Below, in pieces: positions 1-6,910 of a DNA stretch of 28,164 nucleotides; positions within the stretch are counted from its first letter, which is position 1, and the number at the start of each line of letters is the position of its first letter. The position numbers were made by a program, and so were the translations under genes. The notes under the pieces are model-generated. The model did no database searches and was not told the DNA's origin. It saw only the letters and a program-made list of their open reading frames with translations. The stretch is from contig CAZCLE010000010.1 in assembly GCA_964499445.1 (NCBI GenBank), positions 1 to 28,164 of the forward strand. The letters are read 5' to 3'. Source of the stretch: GCA-2688105 sp964499445. Lineage in GTDB: Bacteria; Chloroflexota; Dehalococcoidia; Dehalococcoidales; GCA-2688105.

Positions 1-72
1 GGGGTGAGAGGACTTGAACCTCCGACCTCAGCGTCCCAAACGCTGCGCGCTAGCCGTCTGCGCCACACCCCG
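1..72 (-). tRNA. tRNA-Pro (UGG), last 3' base outside the window
   Basis: Read on the minus strand, the 5' arm CGGGGTG (from position 72) pairs with the 3' CACCCC at positions 6-1. The anticodon stem CAGCG/CGCTG encloses the loop TTTGGGA, giving anticodon UGG (proline). The T arm GGAGG-TTCAAGT-CCTCT is intact. The acceptor's final paired G and the discriminator base fall before position 1. It lies downstream of the oxidoreductase operon but has its own strong promoter. Confidence 0.95.
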
Positions 73-81
73 TCTGCTAAA

Positions 82-110
82 AGTATAACAAAGCACCTAT
101 TGGGGGTCAA
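82..110 (-). promoter_or_regulatory. sigma70-type promoter of tRNA-Pro
   Basis: On the minus strand TTGACC (110-105) and TATACT (87-82) are separated by exactly 17 bases. The -10 box ends 9 bases before the mature tRNA 5' end, so transcription should start about 3 bases upstream of the tRNA. This allows transcription independent of the upstream operon. Confidence 0.75.
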
Positions 111-152
111 GCTGATTAGCTGGCTGGACTTCAATGTCTACAGTGAGGGGTT

Positions 153-875
153 TTAATCTCTGCAGTTGGGACAGTTATCAAATGTCTCTGGGGCTAGGTT
201 GGCTAGCTTAGCTATATATTCCAGCTGTTTTTCTGGAGCCCAGTAGTTGCCACAGGTGTTACATTTTTTTAGCTTGAACTCCATCTTGCCACTAGGTGCA
301 GTTATAATTCTGGTATCGCCAACATCTTCTACCATTATGGCTCCGGTAGGACAGATATAGGCGCAGGAATCACAGCCGATGCATTTTTCTAACGAATGTA
401 CCACCGATGGCTCGTCAATATCTTGGTCTATGCCCTGAGCTATAAAACTGATGGCGCTTACCCCTACAATCTCGCGGCAGGCTCTAACGCATAGCTCACA
501 GAGGATACACTCCTTCTCCTTAAGGGTAAAACTTGGCTTCTCAACGCCTAGCTCCTTGGCTAGTTCCTGAATTCTGTCTGAGTGAGGACGCTGGGCTAGT
601 AATAGCTCCGTTACCAATCTTCGCGCCTTGAGTATTTTTTCCGACCTTGTTCTGACCTCTAATCCCTCCTCAACGGGATAGGTACAGGCAGAGGTCAGTT
701 GAGATGTCCCATTAGTTATGACTTCTACAGTGCATAACCGGCAAGACCCGCTAGGACTGAGTTCCTCATGATAACACAGCGTAGGTATATAGATACCAGC
801 TGTCTTTGCCGCATCCAGGATTGTCGAGCCTTCCTCAGCCTCTACTACTTGGTTGTTAATTGTTATCGTTACCAT
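153..875 (-). CDS. NuoG/HoxU-like 2Fe-2S and 2x4Fe-4S ferredoxin subunit with C-terminal Cys-pair domain
   Basis: A 240-residue iron-sulfur electron-transfer protein resembling the N-terminal part of NuoG, HoxU and the FeFe-hydrogenase N-terminus. A 2Fe-2S ferredoxin fold has Cys34, Cys45, Cys48 and Cys64. Two 4Fe-4S motifs follow, CILCELCVRAC (Cys123/126/129/133) and CIGCDSCAYICP (Cys165/168/171/175). The His-x3-Cys cluster usually between them in NuoG is absent: a His (98) is there but no matching cysteines. A C-terminal extension has two more pairs, CNTC (205/208) and CPNC (235/238), suggesting a zinc ribbon or extra cluster. The ATG at 875 is preferred because AAAGGTGA lies 5 bases upstream; a GTG at 884 would add three residues. 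It is the last gene of the por operon, 29 bases after the FAD protein, and probably carries electrons between the two. The function is inferred. Confidence 0.85.
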   Translation of the reverse strand: MVTITINNQVVEAEEGSTILDAAKTAGIYIPTLCYHEELSPSGSCRLCTVEVITNGTSQLTSACTYPVEEGLEVRTRSEKILKARRLVTELLLAQRPHSDRIQELAKELGVEKPSFTLKEKECILCELCVRACREIVGVSAISFIAQGIDQDIDEPSVVHSLEKCIGCDSCAYICPTGAIMVEDVGDTRIITAPSGKMEFKLKKCNTCGNYWAPEKQLEYIAKLANLAPETFDNCPNCRD

Positions 876-904
876 CGGCTTCACCTTTAAGTCACGAAAT
901 TCTA

Positions 905-2851
905 CTAACTCTCACTAGCTATAGCTAGTAGCATTAGTCGGTAGCATCTTAGGCAGCGTTCAGCTTCTTTGGCAGCCGCCTCAGGGGTAAGGCACTTCTC
1001 AACCTCGCTAAAGCTTCCTTGTCTCTCCTTTATAGGGAGTTCCTCCGGGGACTGACGCAGCCTCTTTGCCAACAACACATCCTCTCTTTGCTCCGATAAA
1101 TCAATATTACCAACTAGGTTGGCTACAATATCCGACTCAGACTTGACTATTTTGCCTAATCTCAGGTATTGGTCTATGCTCTTAGCCGCTCTATTGCCGG
1201 CGGCTATGGCTTCAATCAGGGTAGCTGGACCGGTGGCACAATCGCCACCAGAAAAGACCCACGGTTGGCTAGTTTGGCAATTGCTTGGTTCTATCTTTAT
1301 GGTTCCATCACTCCTGATTTCAATTTTGTCATCCTTAGTCAAGAAGGACAAATCGGGTTTCTCACCAATAGCTGGGATTATCATATCGGTTTCTATGGTA
1401 AATTCTGAGCCTTTAATTGGAATAGGACGTCTCCTACCACTGGCATCTGGCTCACCTAATTCCATTCTAATACATTCAGCACCGGTAACCTTGCCAGCTT
1501 TGGCTAATATTTTAACTGGTGTAGCCAAGAAGGTAATTTTAACTCCTTCCGCCTCCGCTGCTTCAACCTCCTCTTTTCTCCCTGGCATTTCAGCTCTAGA
1601 GCGTCTATAGACAATAGTTACATCTTTGAAACCTAATCTTAAGCAGGTTCGAGCACAGTCTATAGCCACATTGCCACCGCCAATTATTATTACCTTATCC
1701 TTATCCTTTACCTTTTTACCCGTATTGACATTATGTAAAAAGTCTACCCCGTCAACTACTCCTTCTTCCTTTACCTCAACACCTAATTCTCTACCTATTT
1801 GAGCACCGGTAGCAATAAATATTGCCTTGAAGCCTTGGGTGGACAGTTCCTTCAGCGTTACATCCTTACCTATCTTGGTATTCAGTTTAAACTCTACCCC
1901 CAGCCTCTTAATAACATCAATATCTCTACTCAGAACATCCTTGGGCAAACGATACTGAGGGATACCTACTAATGCCATTCCTCCCGCCGATGGCAGCTTA
2001 TCATAAATGGTAACCTGGTAACCCATTAAGGCTAGATTATAGCTGGCAGCTAGACCAGCCGGACCAGCCCCGATAACGGCTATCCTTTGCTTATTCTTCT
2101 TTACTTTCTCAAATTTAGGTTCTGCTCCACTACTTACCTCATAATCGACGGCAAATCTCTTCAACGCCCTAATAGCAACAGGGCTATCTAGGTTAGCTCT
2201 CCGACAACTATCTTCACAGAAAGCAACACAGGCTCGCCCGCAGACATGAGGAAAAGCGTTTGTCTTCCTGATTAATGCCAAGGAATCTTTATATCTATAA
2301 TTTTTAATCAGCTCTATATAGCACGGAACATCCTGATGGGCTGGACAAGCCTCCATACAAGGAGCGCTAACTTTAGTAATGTAGGTTGATTTGGGAGTGG
2401 TTTGTTTGCTGACCATGGTTTTGAGGAATTCCTCTTTATAATAATTAACCGCATCAAGGACTGGCGTTACTGCTGAGGCACAGAAGGAGCACCTTGCGTT
2501 CTCCTTGATACCATTGCCTAACCACTGCAGAAAATCAACATCTTCTTCCTTCCCCTCCCCGTTTGAAATTCTATCCAGAATATCAAGCATAACTTTCATG
2601 CCAAGATAACCGGCGGTACACTCTCCACAGCTCAACTTCTGCGCTTCCCTCAAGTAGGAATATGCCATATCTACAACATTAATCTTCTCGTCAATTATCA
2701 CTAATCCATCCCATGACATAAAGGCTTTTACCCGATAGCTATTATATTGTAGGGGGAACTCTAGATTTTCTACCTCTTTATATTTTTTGGTATCCAGACC
2801 CCTGTTATCTACAATCTTACCTGCCCAACTACTAAAAATTGCCTTGCTCAT
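905..2851 (-). CDS. FAD/NAD(P)-dependent oxidoreductase: NuoF C-terminal-like Fe-S domain fused to a GltD-like module
   Basis: A 648-residue fusion. Residues about 60-145 resemble the iron-sulfur domain at the C-terminus of NuoF (SCGECTAGYLG at 74, CSFC at 121-124), but the NuoF FMN/NADH-binding domain is missing. Residues about 165-240 match the GltD N-terminal two-cluster domain (Cys165, 169, 177, 204, 208, 212, 216). An FAD Rossmann motif GAGPAGL (261-267), an NAD(P) Rossmann motif GGGNVAIDCAR (391) and the C-terminal FAD motif near GDCATGPATLIEAIAAGN follow. A CLRC pair lies near the C-terminus. The family (GltD, NfnB, DPD) moves electrons between NAD(P)H, FAD and Fe-S clusters; here it probably links ferredoxin reduced by Por to NAD(P)H. 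Its ATG overlaps the porB stop by 4 bases (ATGA). The ligand pattern in the NuoF-like domain is atypical (see findings). Domain assignment is firm, substrate is inferred. Confidence 0.88.
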   Translation of the reverse strand: MSKAIFSSWAGKIVDNRGLDTKKYKEVENLEFPLQYNSYRVKAFMSWDGLVIIDEKINVVDMAYSYLREAQKLSCGECTAGYLGMKVMLDILDRISNGEGKEEDVDFLQWLGNGIKENARCSFCASAVTPVLDAVNYYKEEFLKTMVSKQTTPKSTYITKVSAPCMEACPAHQDVPCYIELIKNYRYKDSLALIRKTNAFPHVCGRACVAFCEDSCRRANLDSPVAIRALKRFAVDYEVSSGAEPKFEKVKKNKQRIAVIGAGPAGLAASYNLALMGYQVTIYDKLPSAGGMALVGIPQYRLPKDVLSRDIDVIKRLGVEFKLNTKIGKDVTLKELSTQGFKAIFIATGAQIGRELGVEVKEEGVVDGVDFLHNVNTGKKVKDKDKVIIIGGGNVAIDCARTCLRLGFKDVTIVYRRSRAEMPGRKEEVEAAEAEGVKITFLATPVKILAKAGKVTGAECIRMELGEPDASGRRRPIPIKGSEFTIETDMIIPAIGEKPDLSFLTKDDKIEIRSDGTIKIEPSNCQTSQPWVFSGGDCATGPATLIEAIAAGNRAAKSIDQYLRLGKIVKSESDIVANLVGNIDLSEQREDVLLAKRLRQSPEELPIKERQGSFSEVEKCLTPEAAAKEAERCLRCYRLMLLAIASES

Positions 2852-3786
2852 ACTGCTACTCCCAGTCTAGCTCTTGCCTTAAGCTTTTCATATTCACTGA
2901 TGACCCTAGCCTGGATTTTTTCTATGATATCTGGGGTCAGATGTCTGAACCTGCCCTGCAGTTTAAAGTAGTCGGTAACTGGCCTTAGTTTTGGTGGTTC
3001 AAGGGTTAATCTATATCTGCCATTCTCCACCTCATAGAGGGGGAATATTCCCGTCTCTACCGCTATGCGACCTACCCTGATGGTTAAATCGGGAGCCGAC
3101 CTCCAGCCAGTGGGACAGACGGATAAGATGTGAACATAAGCTGGACCCGGAGTCGCCGCCCCCTTTGCCACCTTATCCATCAAATCAAACGGGTAGCTGG
3201 GAGAGGCAGTGGCTACATAGGGTATGTCATGAGCAACGGCAATAGCCGGCACATTCTTCTTCCATGTAATCTGCCCGATACTCTTCTTGCCGGCAGGGGC
3301 AGTGGTAGTAGAGGCGCCGTAGGGAGTAGCTGAAGACCTTTGAACTCCGGTATTCATATAGGCTTCATTGTCAAGACAGATATAGAGAAAGTCATGCCCT
3401 CTTTCAAAGGCTCCAGATAATGCCTGGAGCCCGATATCAGCGGTGCCACCGTCGCCAGCGATGGCTACTATCTTGGTACCCTTGTCTTCCCGCCTTCCTT
3501 TTCTCGTCATGGCTTTTAAGCCTGACTCTATACCCGAAGCCGTGGCTGCGGCATTCTCAAACAGGGTGTGAATCCAGGGGACTTCCCAGGAGGTCCAGGG
3601 CAGCGGTGAGGCGACTACTTCCATACAACCGGTGGCGTTGACCACTATTACATTCCGGTCTAGTGCTTTCATGGCTTGCCTTAAGGCTAGGGCTTCACCA
3701 CAGCCTACGCACGCCCGATGACCGGGGGCGAAGATTTCCCTTTTGGTTACTAGTCTAGGAACATAAACAGCATACTTTTCTATCAT
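2848..3786 (-). CDS. porB: Pyruvate (2-oxoacid):ferredoxin oxidoreductase beta subunit
   Basis: A 312-residue thiamine-diphosphate-binding subunit of the four-subunit 2-oxoacid:ferredoxin oxidoreductase, which oxidises pyruvate and CoA to acetyl-CoA and CO2 while reducing ferredoxin. The TPP/Mg motif GDGGTADIGLQALSGA and the following LDNEAYMNTG are clear. N-terminal cysteines (HRACVGCGEALA and NATGCMEV) fit the conserved ligands of the beta-subunit 4Fe-4S cluster, with a further Cys in LSVCPTGW. Length and order match PorB. The start ATG overlaps the porA stop (ATGA, 3786-3783) and its own stop overlaps the next gene, so translation is coupled on both sides. Pyruvate rather than another 2-oxoacid is favoured by the PFOR-like alpha subunit, not proven. 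Confidence 0.93.
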   Translation of the reverse strand: MIEKYAVYVPRLVTKREIFAPGHRACVGCGEALALRQAMKALDRNVIVVNATGCMEVVASPLPWTSWEVPWIHTLFENAAATASGIESGLKAMTRKGRREDKGTKIVAIAGDGGTADIGLQALSGAFERGHDFLYICLDNEAYMNTGVQRSSATPYGASTTTAPAGKKSIGQITWKKNVPAIAVAHDIPYVATASPSYPFDLMDKVAKGAATPGPAYVHILSVCPTGWRSAPDLTIRVGRIAVETGIFPLYEVENGRYRLTLEPPKLRPVTDYFKLQGRFRHLTPDIIEKIQARVISEYEKLKARARLGVAV

Positions 3787-4958
3787 TCTCTCACCCCAAA
3801 CATCTCAAACTCCTGCTCGCTTCCTGTCTGCGAAATTTCTATGCCTCTATTAATCATTCGTTCAAAACCGCTTGGGGAAATATCCCTGCCTCCTAAGCCA
3901 CCGACAAAGCTTACTACCTTTGGCTTTTTGGCTTCATTATATAAGGCTGACTTAATCTCGGAGCAGACCGGTCCCATGGCACCAAAGGAAATGGCTCTAT
4001 CTAGAACGATGAGAACCTCAGCATCTCTAACCGCCTGGCGGATTTCTTCAAAGGGGAAGGGGCGCCATAAGCGGAGCCTAATCAAGCCAACATTTTTGCC
4101 CTCCCCTCTCATCTTGTCTATAGCGTCCATAGCTGTCTCACTGAAGCTGCCCATAGTTAATAGAAGCACCTTAGCCCCTTCACAGTGGTAGCCTTCCACT
4201 GGTGAGTAATAGCGCCCGAACAAGTCACCAAATTCCTTCCAGCACTCAAGGATTACCTTTTTAGATGCTCTTAGATTTATTTCCTGTGCCTTCTTGCACT
4301 CGGGATATATGTAGGGCGGGCCGAAACTGCCCATAGCCACCGGTCTATCCGGGTCTAGAGGCAGGGGGCATTGATTTGGGGGAAGAAATTGGTCAACATC
4401 GCTTTGCTCGGGAAAAGATATGGGTTCAATTACATGAGTCAGATGAAATCCGTCTAAATGAACCATTACCGGGAGCAAGACCCTCTGGTCTTCACCAATG
4501 CGGAAGGCGCAGAGCACATTGTCAACCGTTTGCTGCCCATTCTCAACAAATATCTGAATCCAGCCGGTATCACGGACAGCCATAACATCAGAATGGTCTC
4601 CCCAGATACTTATTGGCGCTGATAAAGCTCGGTTAGCCACTGCCATAACTATTGGTAGCTGCATGGATGAAGCCACATAAACTACCTCATGCATTAACTC
4701 TAGTCCTTGACCGGCAGTAGCCGTAAATGTTCTCGCCCCGACGGCAGCGGCTCCGAGGCAGGCACTCAGTGCTGAGTGTTCCGATTCCACCGGAATGAAG
4801 GAGGCGTCTAATTCCCCATTGGCTACTAGCTCGGCGAGGTCTTCCACAATGTGGGTCTGCGGGGTTATGGGATAAGCCGCCACCACATCAACATTAGCCA
4901 GTTTACAGGCTATAGCAATAGCCCGTGAAACCTCTATTCCCTCCCTCTTCGCCATCAT
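3783..4958 (-). CDS. porA: Pyruvate:ferredoxin oxidoreductase alpha subunit
   Basis: A 391-residue alpha subunit carrying the pyrimidine-binding and CoA-proximal domains of 2-oxoacid:ferredoxin oxidoreductase. Hallmarks are AYPITPQTHIVE, FIPVESEHSALSACLGAA, ATAGQGLELMHE and the PFOR-type SAPISIWGDHSDVMAVRDTG, with a C-terminal transketolase-C-like domain (VGLIRLRLWRPFPFEEI). The open frame extends upstream to 5018, but that part overlaps porD in another frame and is not conserved-looking. The ATG at 4958 (or the adjacent one at 4955) is chosen because GAGGAGGAGGA lies immediately upstream and the ATGA overlap with the porD stop is the same arrangement as in the next two junctions. Confidence 0.93.
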   Translation of the reverse strand: MMAKREGIEVSRAIAIACKLANVDVVAAYPITPQTHIVEDLAELVANGELDASFIPVESEHSALSACLGAAAVGARTFTATAGQGLELMHEVVYVASSMQLPIVMAVANRALSAPISIWGDHSDVMAVRDTGWIQIFVENGQQTVDNVLCAFRIGEDQRVLLPVMVHLDGFHLTHVIEPISFPEQSDVDQFLPPNQCPLPLDPDRPVAMGSFGPPYIYPECKKAQEINLRASKKVILECWKEFGDLFGRYYSPVEGYHCEGAKVLLLTMGSFSETAMDAIDKMRGEGKNVGLIRLRLWRPFPFEEIRQAVRDAEVLIVLDRAISFGAMGPVCSEIKSALYNEAKKPKVVSFVGGLGGRDISPSGFERMINRGIEISQTGSEQEFEMFGVRE

Positions 4959-5248
4959 TCCTCCTCCTCTACCATAGTAATAGCTTGAGGCCAGCATTCG
5001 CGGGCACAAATACCACACCCCTTGCAGTAGAACAAATTGGCCTCAAAATACCCTTCAGTATTCTGTTCAATACATCCCTCAGGGCAAAAAATAGAGCAAA
5101 GTCCACACTTTATACATCTGTCCTTATCAAAGATTGGTTTTTCTGACCTCCAGTCCCCGGTTCGGTATTGCCTGGCATTTCCCGGTTCGGTTACAATACA
5201 GCCAATATTAAGGTCTTTCCAGGTTATCTCGTTCTCTCGCTTGGTCAA
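4955..5248 (-). CDS. porD: Pyruvate:ferredoxin oxidoreductase delta subunit (2x4Fe-4S ferredoxin)
   Basis: A 97-residue ferredoxin-like subunit. Two 4Fe-4S motifs, CIKCGLCSIFCPEGC and CKGCGICARECWP, follow the PorD-typical segment around GDWRSEKPIFDKDRC. It passes electrons from the beta-subunit cluster to soluble ferredoxin or, in this operon, possibly to the downstream FAD/Fe-S proteins. It starts 6 bases after porG and its stop overlaps the porA start, consistent with stoichiometric synthesis of the complex. The length is usual for the family. Confidence 0.93.
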   Translation of the reverse strand: MTKRENEITWKDLNIGCIVTEPGNARQYRTGDWRSEKPIFDKDRCIKCGLCSIFCPEGCIEQNTEGYFEANLFYCKGCGICARECWPQAITMVEEEE

Positions 5249-5254
5249 CGGTTC

Positions 5255-5824
5255 TTACTCCTTTACTGAAGTTTCATCATACGCCCTTTTTATAGCCTTC
5301 ATATTTCTTTCTGCCAGGCGGGGAAAATGGTATTGCAGAGGTTCAAGCAAGGATTCTGGTTTAACAATATTGGTAGCCTTTAATAGGGCTCCAATCATAG
5401 CCGTATTAACTATAGGAACTCCCAATAGCTCATGGGCAATCTTGGTAGCATCAACTATAGCCAGATGCCATTTAGCCCCAAACTCAGATTCAAGCGCCTG
5501 AAGTGGTTTGGCAGTATTAATTATTAGTGTTCCCCTCTCTTTAAGTCCTGAGGTAACATTCACAATGTGTAACAGGCGGGAATCAAGCACTACCACTACA
5601 TCAGGTTTGTCAATCTCAGCTCTTACTCTGATAGGTTTCTTACTATTTATTCTGAGAAAGGCGACAACCGGTGCTCCCCTTCTTTCGGCACCGAAGGCGG
5701 GGAAGGCAGAGGCATACTTACCTTCATTTATAGCCGCTCGTGCCAACAGTTCAGTGGAGGTAACTGCACCTTGACCACCACGACCATGCCATCTAATCTC
5801 AATAAGCTCTTTTGTGTCTATTAT
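5255..5824 (-). CDS. porG: Pyruvate:ferredoxin oxidoreductase gamma subunit, probable non-canonical AUA start
   Basis: The gamma subunit of the complex. The conserved N-terminal motif IRWHGRGGQGAVTS is encoded at 5797-5756 and continues without a break into ELLARAAINEGKYASAFPAFGAERRGAP. Between the in-frame stop TAG (5836-5834) and this motif there is no ATG, GTG or TTG. The first canonical start is TTG at 5746, which would delete the glycine-rich motif. An AUA at 5824 (189 residues) or 5821 fits best: AGAGG lies 6-7 bases before 5824 and the resulting length is normal for PorG. The tRNA-Arg gene ends only 26 bases upstream on the same strand, so the operon may be read through it. The family assignment is firm; the exact start is an inference. 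Confidence 0.88.
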   Translation of the reverse strand: MIDTKELIEIRWHGRGGQGAVTSTELLARAAINEGKYASAFPAFGAERRGAPVVAFLRINSKKPIRVRAEIDKPDVVVVLDSRLLHIVNVTSGLKERGTLIINTAKPLQALESEFGAKWHLAIVDATKIAHELLGVPIVNTAMIGALLKATNIVKPESLLEPLQYHFPRLAERNMKAIKRAYDETSVKE

Positions 5825-5850
5825 CCCGGCCCTCTAATTGCTACAAATAA

Positions 5851-5923
5851 TGCCCCTGGAGCGACTCGAACGCTCGCACCCAGCTCCGGAGGCTGGCGCT
5901 CTATCCAACTGAGCTACAGGGAC
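5851..5923 (-). tRNA. tRNA-Arg (CCG)
   Basis: Complete 73-base cloverleaf on the minus strand: acceptor GTCCCTG/CAGGGGC with discriminator A, D arm GCTC-AGTTGGATA-GAGC, and anticodon stem CCAGC/GCTGG around the loop CTCCGGA. The anticodon CCG reads CGG (Arg). The T loop TTCGAGT is standard. CCA is not encoded. It sits directly upstream of porG on the same strand. Confidence 0.96.
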
Positions 5924-5954
5924 ACTGATATAGGAGCATTAATATTTAATAATT

Positions 5955-5983
5955 ATGTTATCATATGGTTAGTAAAGATGCAA
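5955..5983 (-). promoter_or_regulatory. possible promoter for tRNA-Arg and the por operon
   Basis: On the minus strand TTGCAT (5983-5978) and TAACAT (5960-5955) are 17 bases apart in a very AT-rich stretch, about 31 bases before the tRNA-Arg 5' end. Each box matches consensus at only four positions, so this is tentative. No better promoter was seen between the tRNA and porG. Confidence 0.3.
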
Positions 5984-5990
5984 AAAGTAG

Positions 5991-6881
5991 CTATGCTTTT
6001 ATCCCTAGCGCCTTTACCAGTAAAACAGGTGTATTACCGGCGTGTAGAATCTTTTGAGTGACACTGCCAGAAATCCATTGCCTGATGCCTGAGCGCCCAT
6101 GGCTCGAAATAGTAATCAAACGGATATTTGCCTCATCAGCGAACTTAATAATTTCGTGAGCGGTGTCCCCAACCCTCACCTCGGACCTCACCATACCCTT
6201 GGTGCCGGCTAGACCTTCGCTTACCTTGTCAAGATATTCCTTAGCCTCTGCTTTCATTGATTCTATTTGTTGTTCAGTAAAGCGAACATAGTCCAATCCG
6301 CCAATAGTATGAACATGCTGACCATGGGCTACTACCTGAAGGAGGATAACCTCTGCCCCCAGTTTTTCAGTGAGTTGCCTAACATGGGGTAGCACTACCT
6401 CGCCGACGTCAGAACCATCTAGAGGGACCAGAATTCGGCTAAACAGTCCTTGGGCACCCGCTTCTAGATGAGAAGCTTTGGCTCTGATGAGTAGTATCGG
6501 CGTACCTGTTCTCTGAAGCACCTTATTGGCTACGCTTCCCAGCGTCCACGACATTATGCCAGACCGACCGTGAGATGCCATAATCATAAGACTAACATCA
6601 TTTTTCTCAGCGTAGTCAATAATTCCCTCAGCCGGTCTACCATCTAGGATTACCGGTCTGATTATTACCCTGGAGTTCACCTTTTTGATGCGATTCCCTA
6701 CCATTTCAGCTATTTTCCCAACATAGAGCTGACACATGTGAGAATATTGGCTCTCCTCAGGCTCACAGATACCTATCAAAACTACCTCGGAATTGAACAC
6801 CGCGGCCAGTTCCTCAGCGCAGGGAAGAGCTAGCTCAGCTAACTTGGAACCATCCAACGGAACCAGAAGTCTCTTATACAT
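5991..6881 (-). CDS. Tandem universal stress protein (two UspA domains)
   Basis: A 296-residue protein made of two Usp domains (about 1-137 and 145-293). Each starts with a beta strand ending in LVPLDGS and each has the ATP-binding signature G-2x-G-9x-G-S: GRSGIMSWTLGSV in the first and GRSGIRQWISGSV in the second, so both halves should bind ATP. The family is cytoplasmic and modulates stress or transport responses. It starts at an ATG with AGGAG 7 bases upstream and lies 29 bases after the permease gene on the same strand, so the two are probably co-transcribed and the Usp may regulate that transporter. The regulatory link is inferred. Confidence 0.92.
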   Translation of the reverse strand: MYKRLLVPLDGSKLAELALPCAEELAAVFNSEVVLIGICEPEESQYSHMCQLYVGKIAEMVGNRIKKVNSRVIIRPVILDGRPAEGIIDYAEKNDVSLMIMASHGRSGIMSWTLGSVANKVLQRTGTPILLIRAKASHLEAGAQGLFSRILVPLDGSDVGEVVLPHVRQLTEKLGAEVILLQVVAHGQHVHTIGGLDYVRFTEQQIESMKAEAKEYLDKVSEGLAGTKGMVRSEVRVGDTAHEIIKFADEANIRLITISSHGRSGIRQWISGSVTQKILHAGNTPVLLVKALGIKA

Positions 6882-6910
6882 CTCTCAGCTCCTAGCCGTC
6901 TAAAGTTTTA

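Noticed and set aside
4959..5018. Upstream extension of porA to 5018
   Set aside because: The extra 20 residues overlap porD in another frame, and the strong ribosome site and ATGA overlap point to 4958.
5255..5746. TTG at 5746 as the true porG start
   Set aside because: It would remove the conserved glycine-rich N-terminus that is plainly encoded upstream in the same frame.
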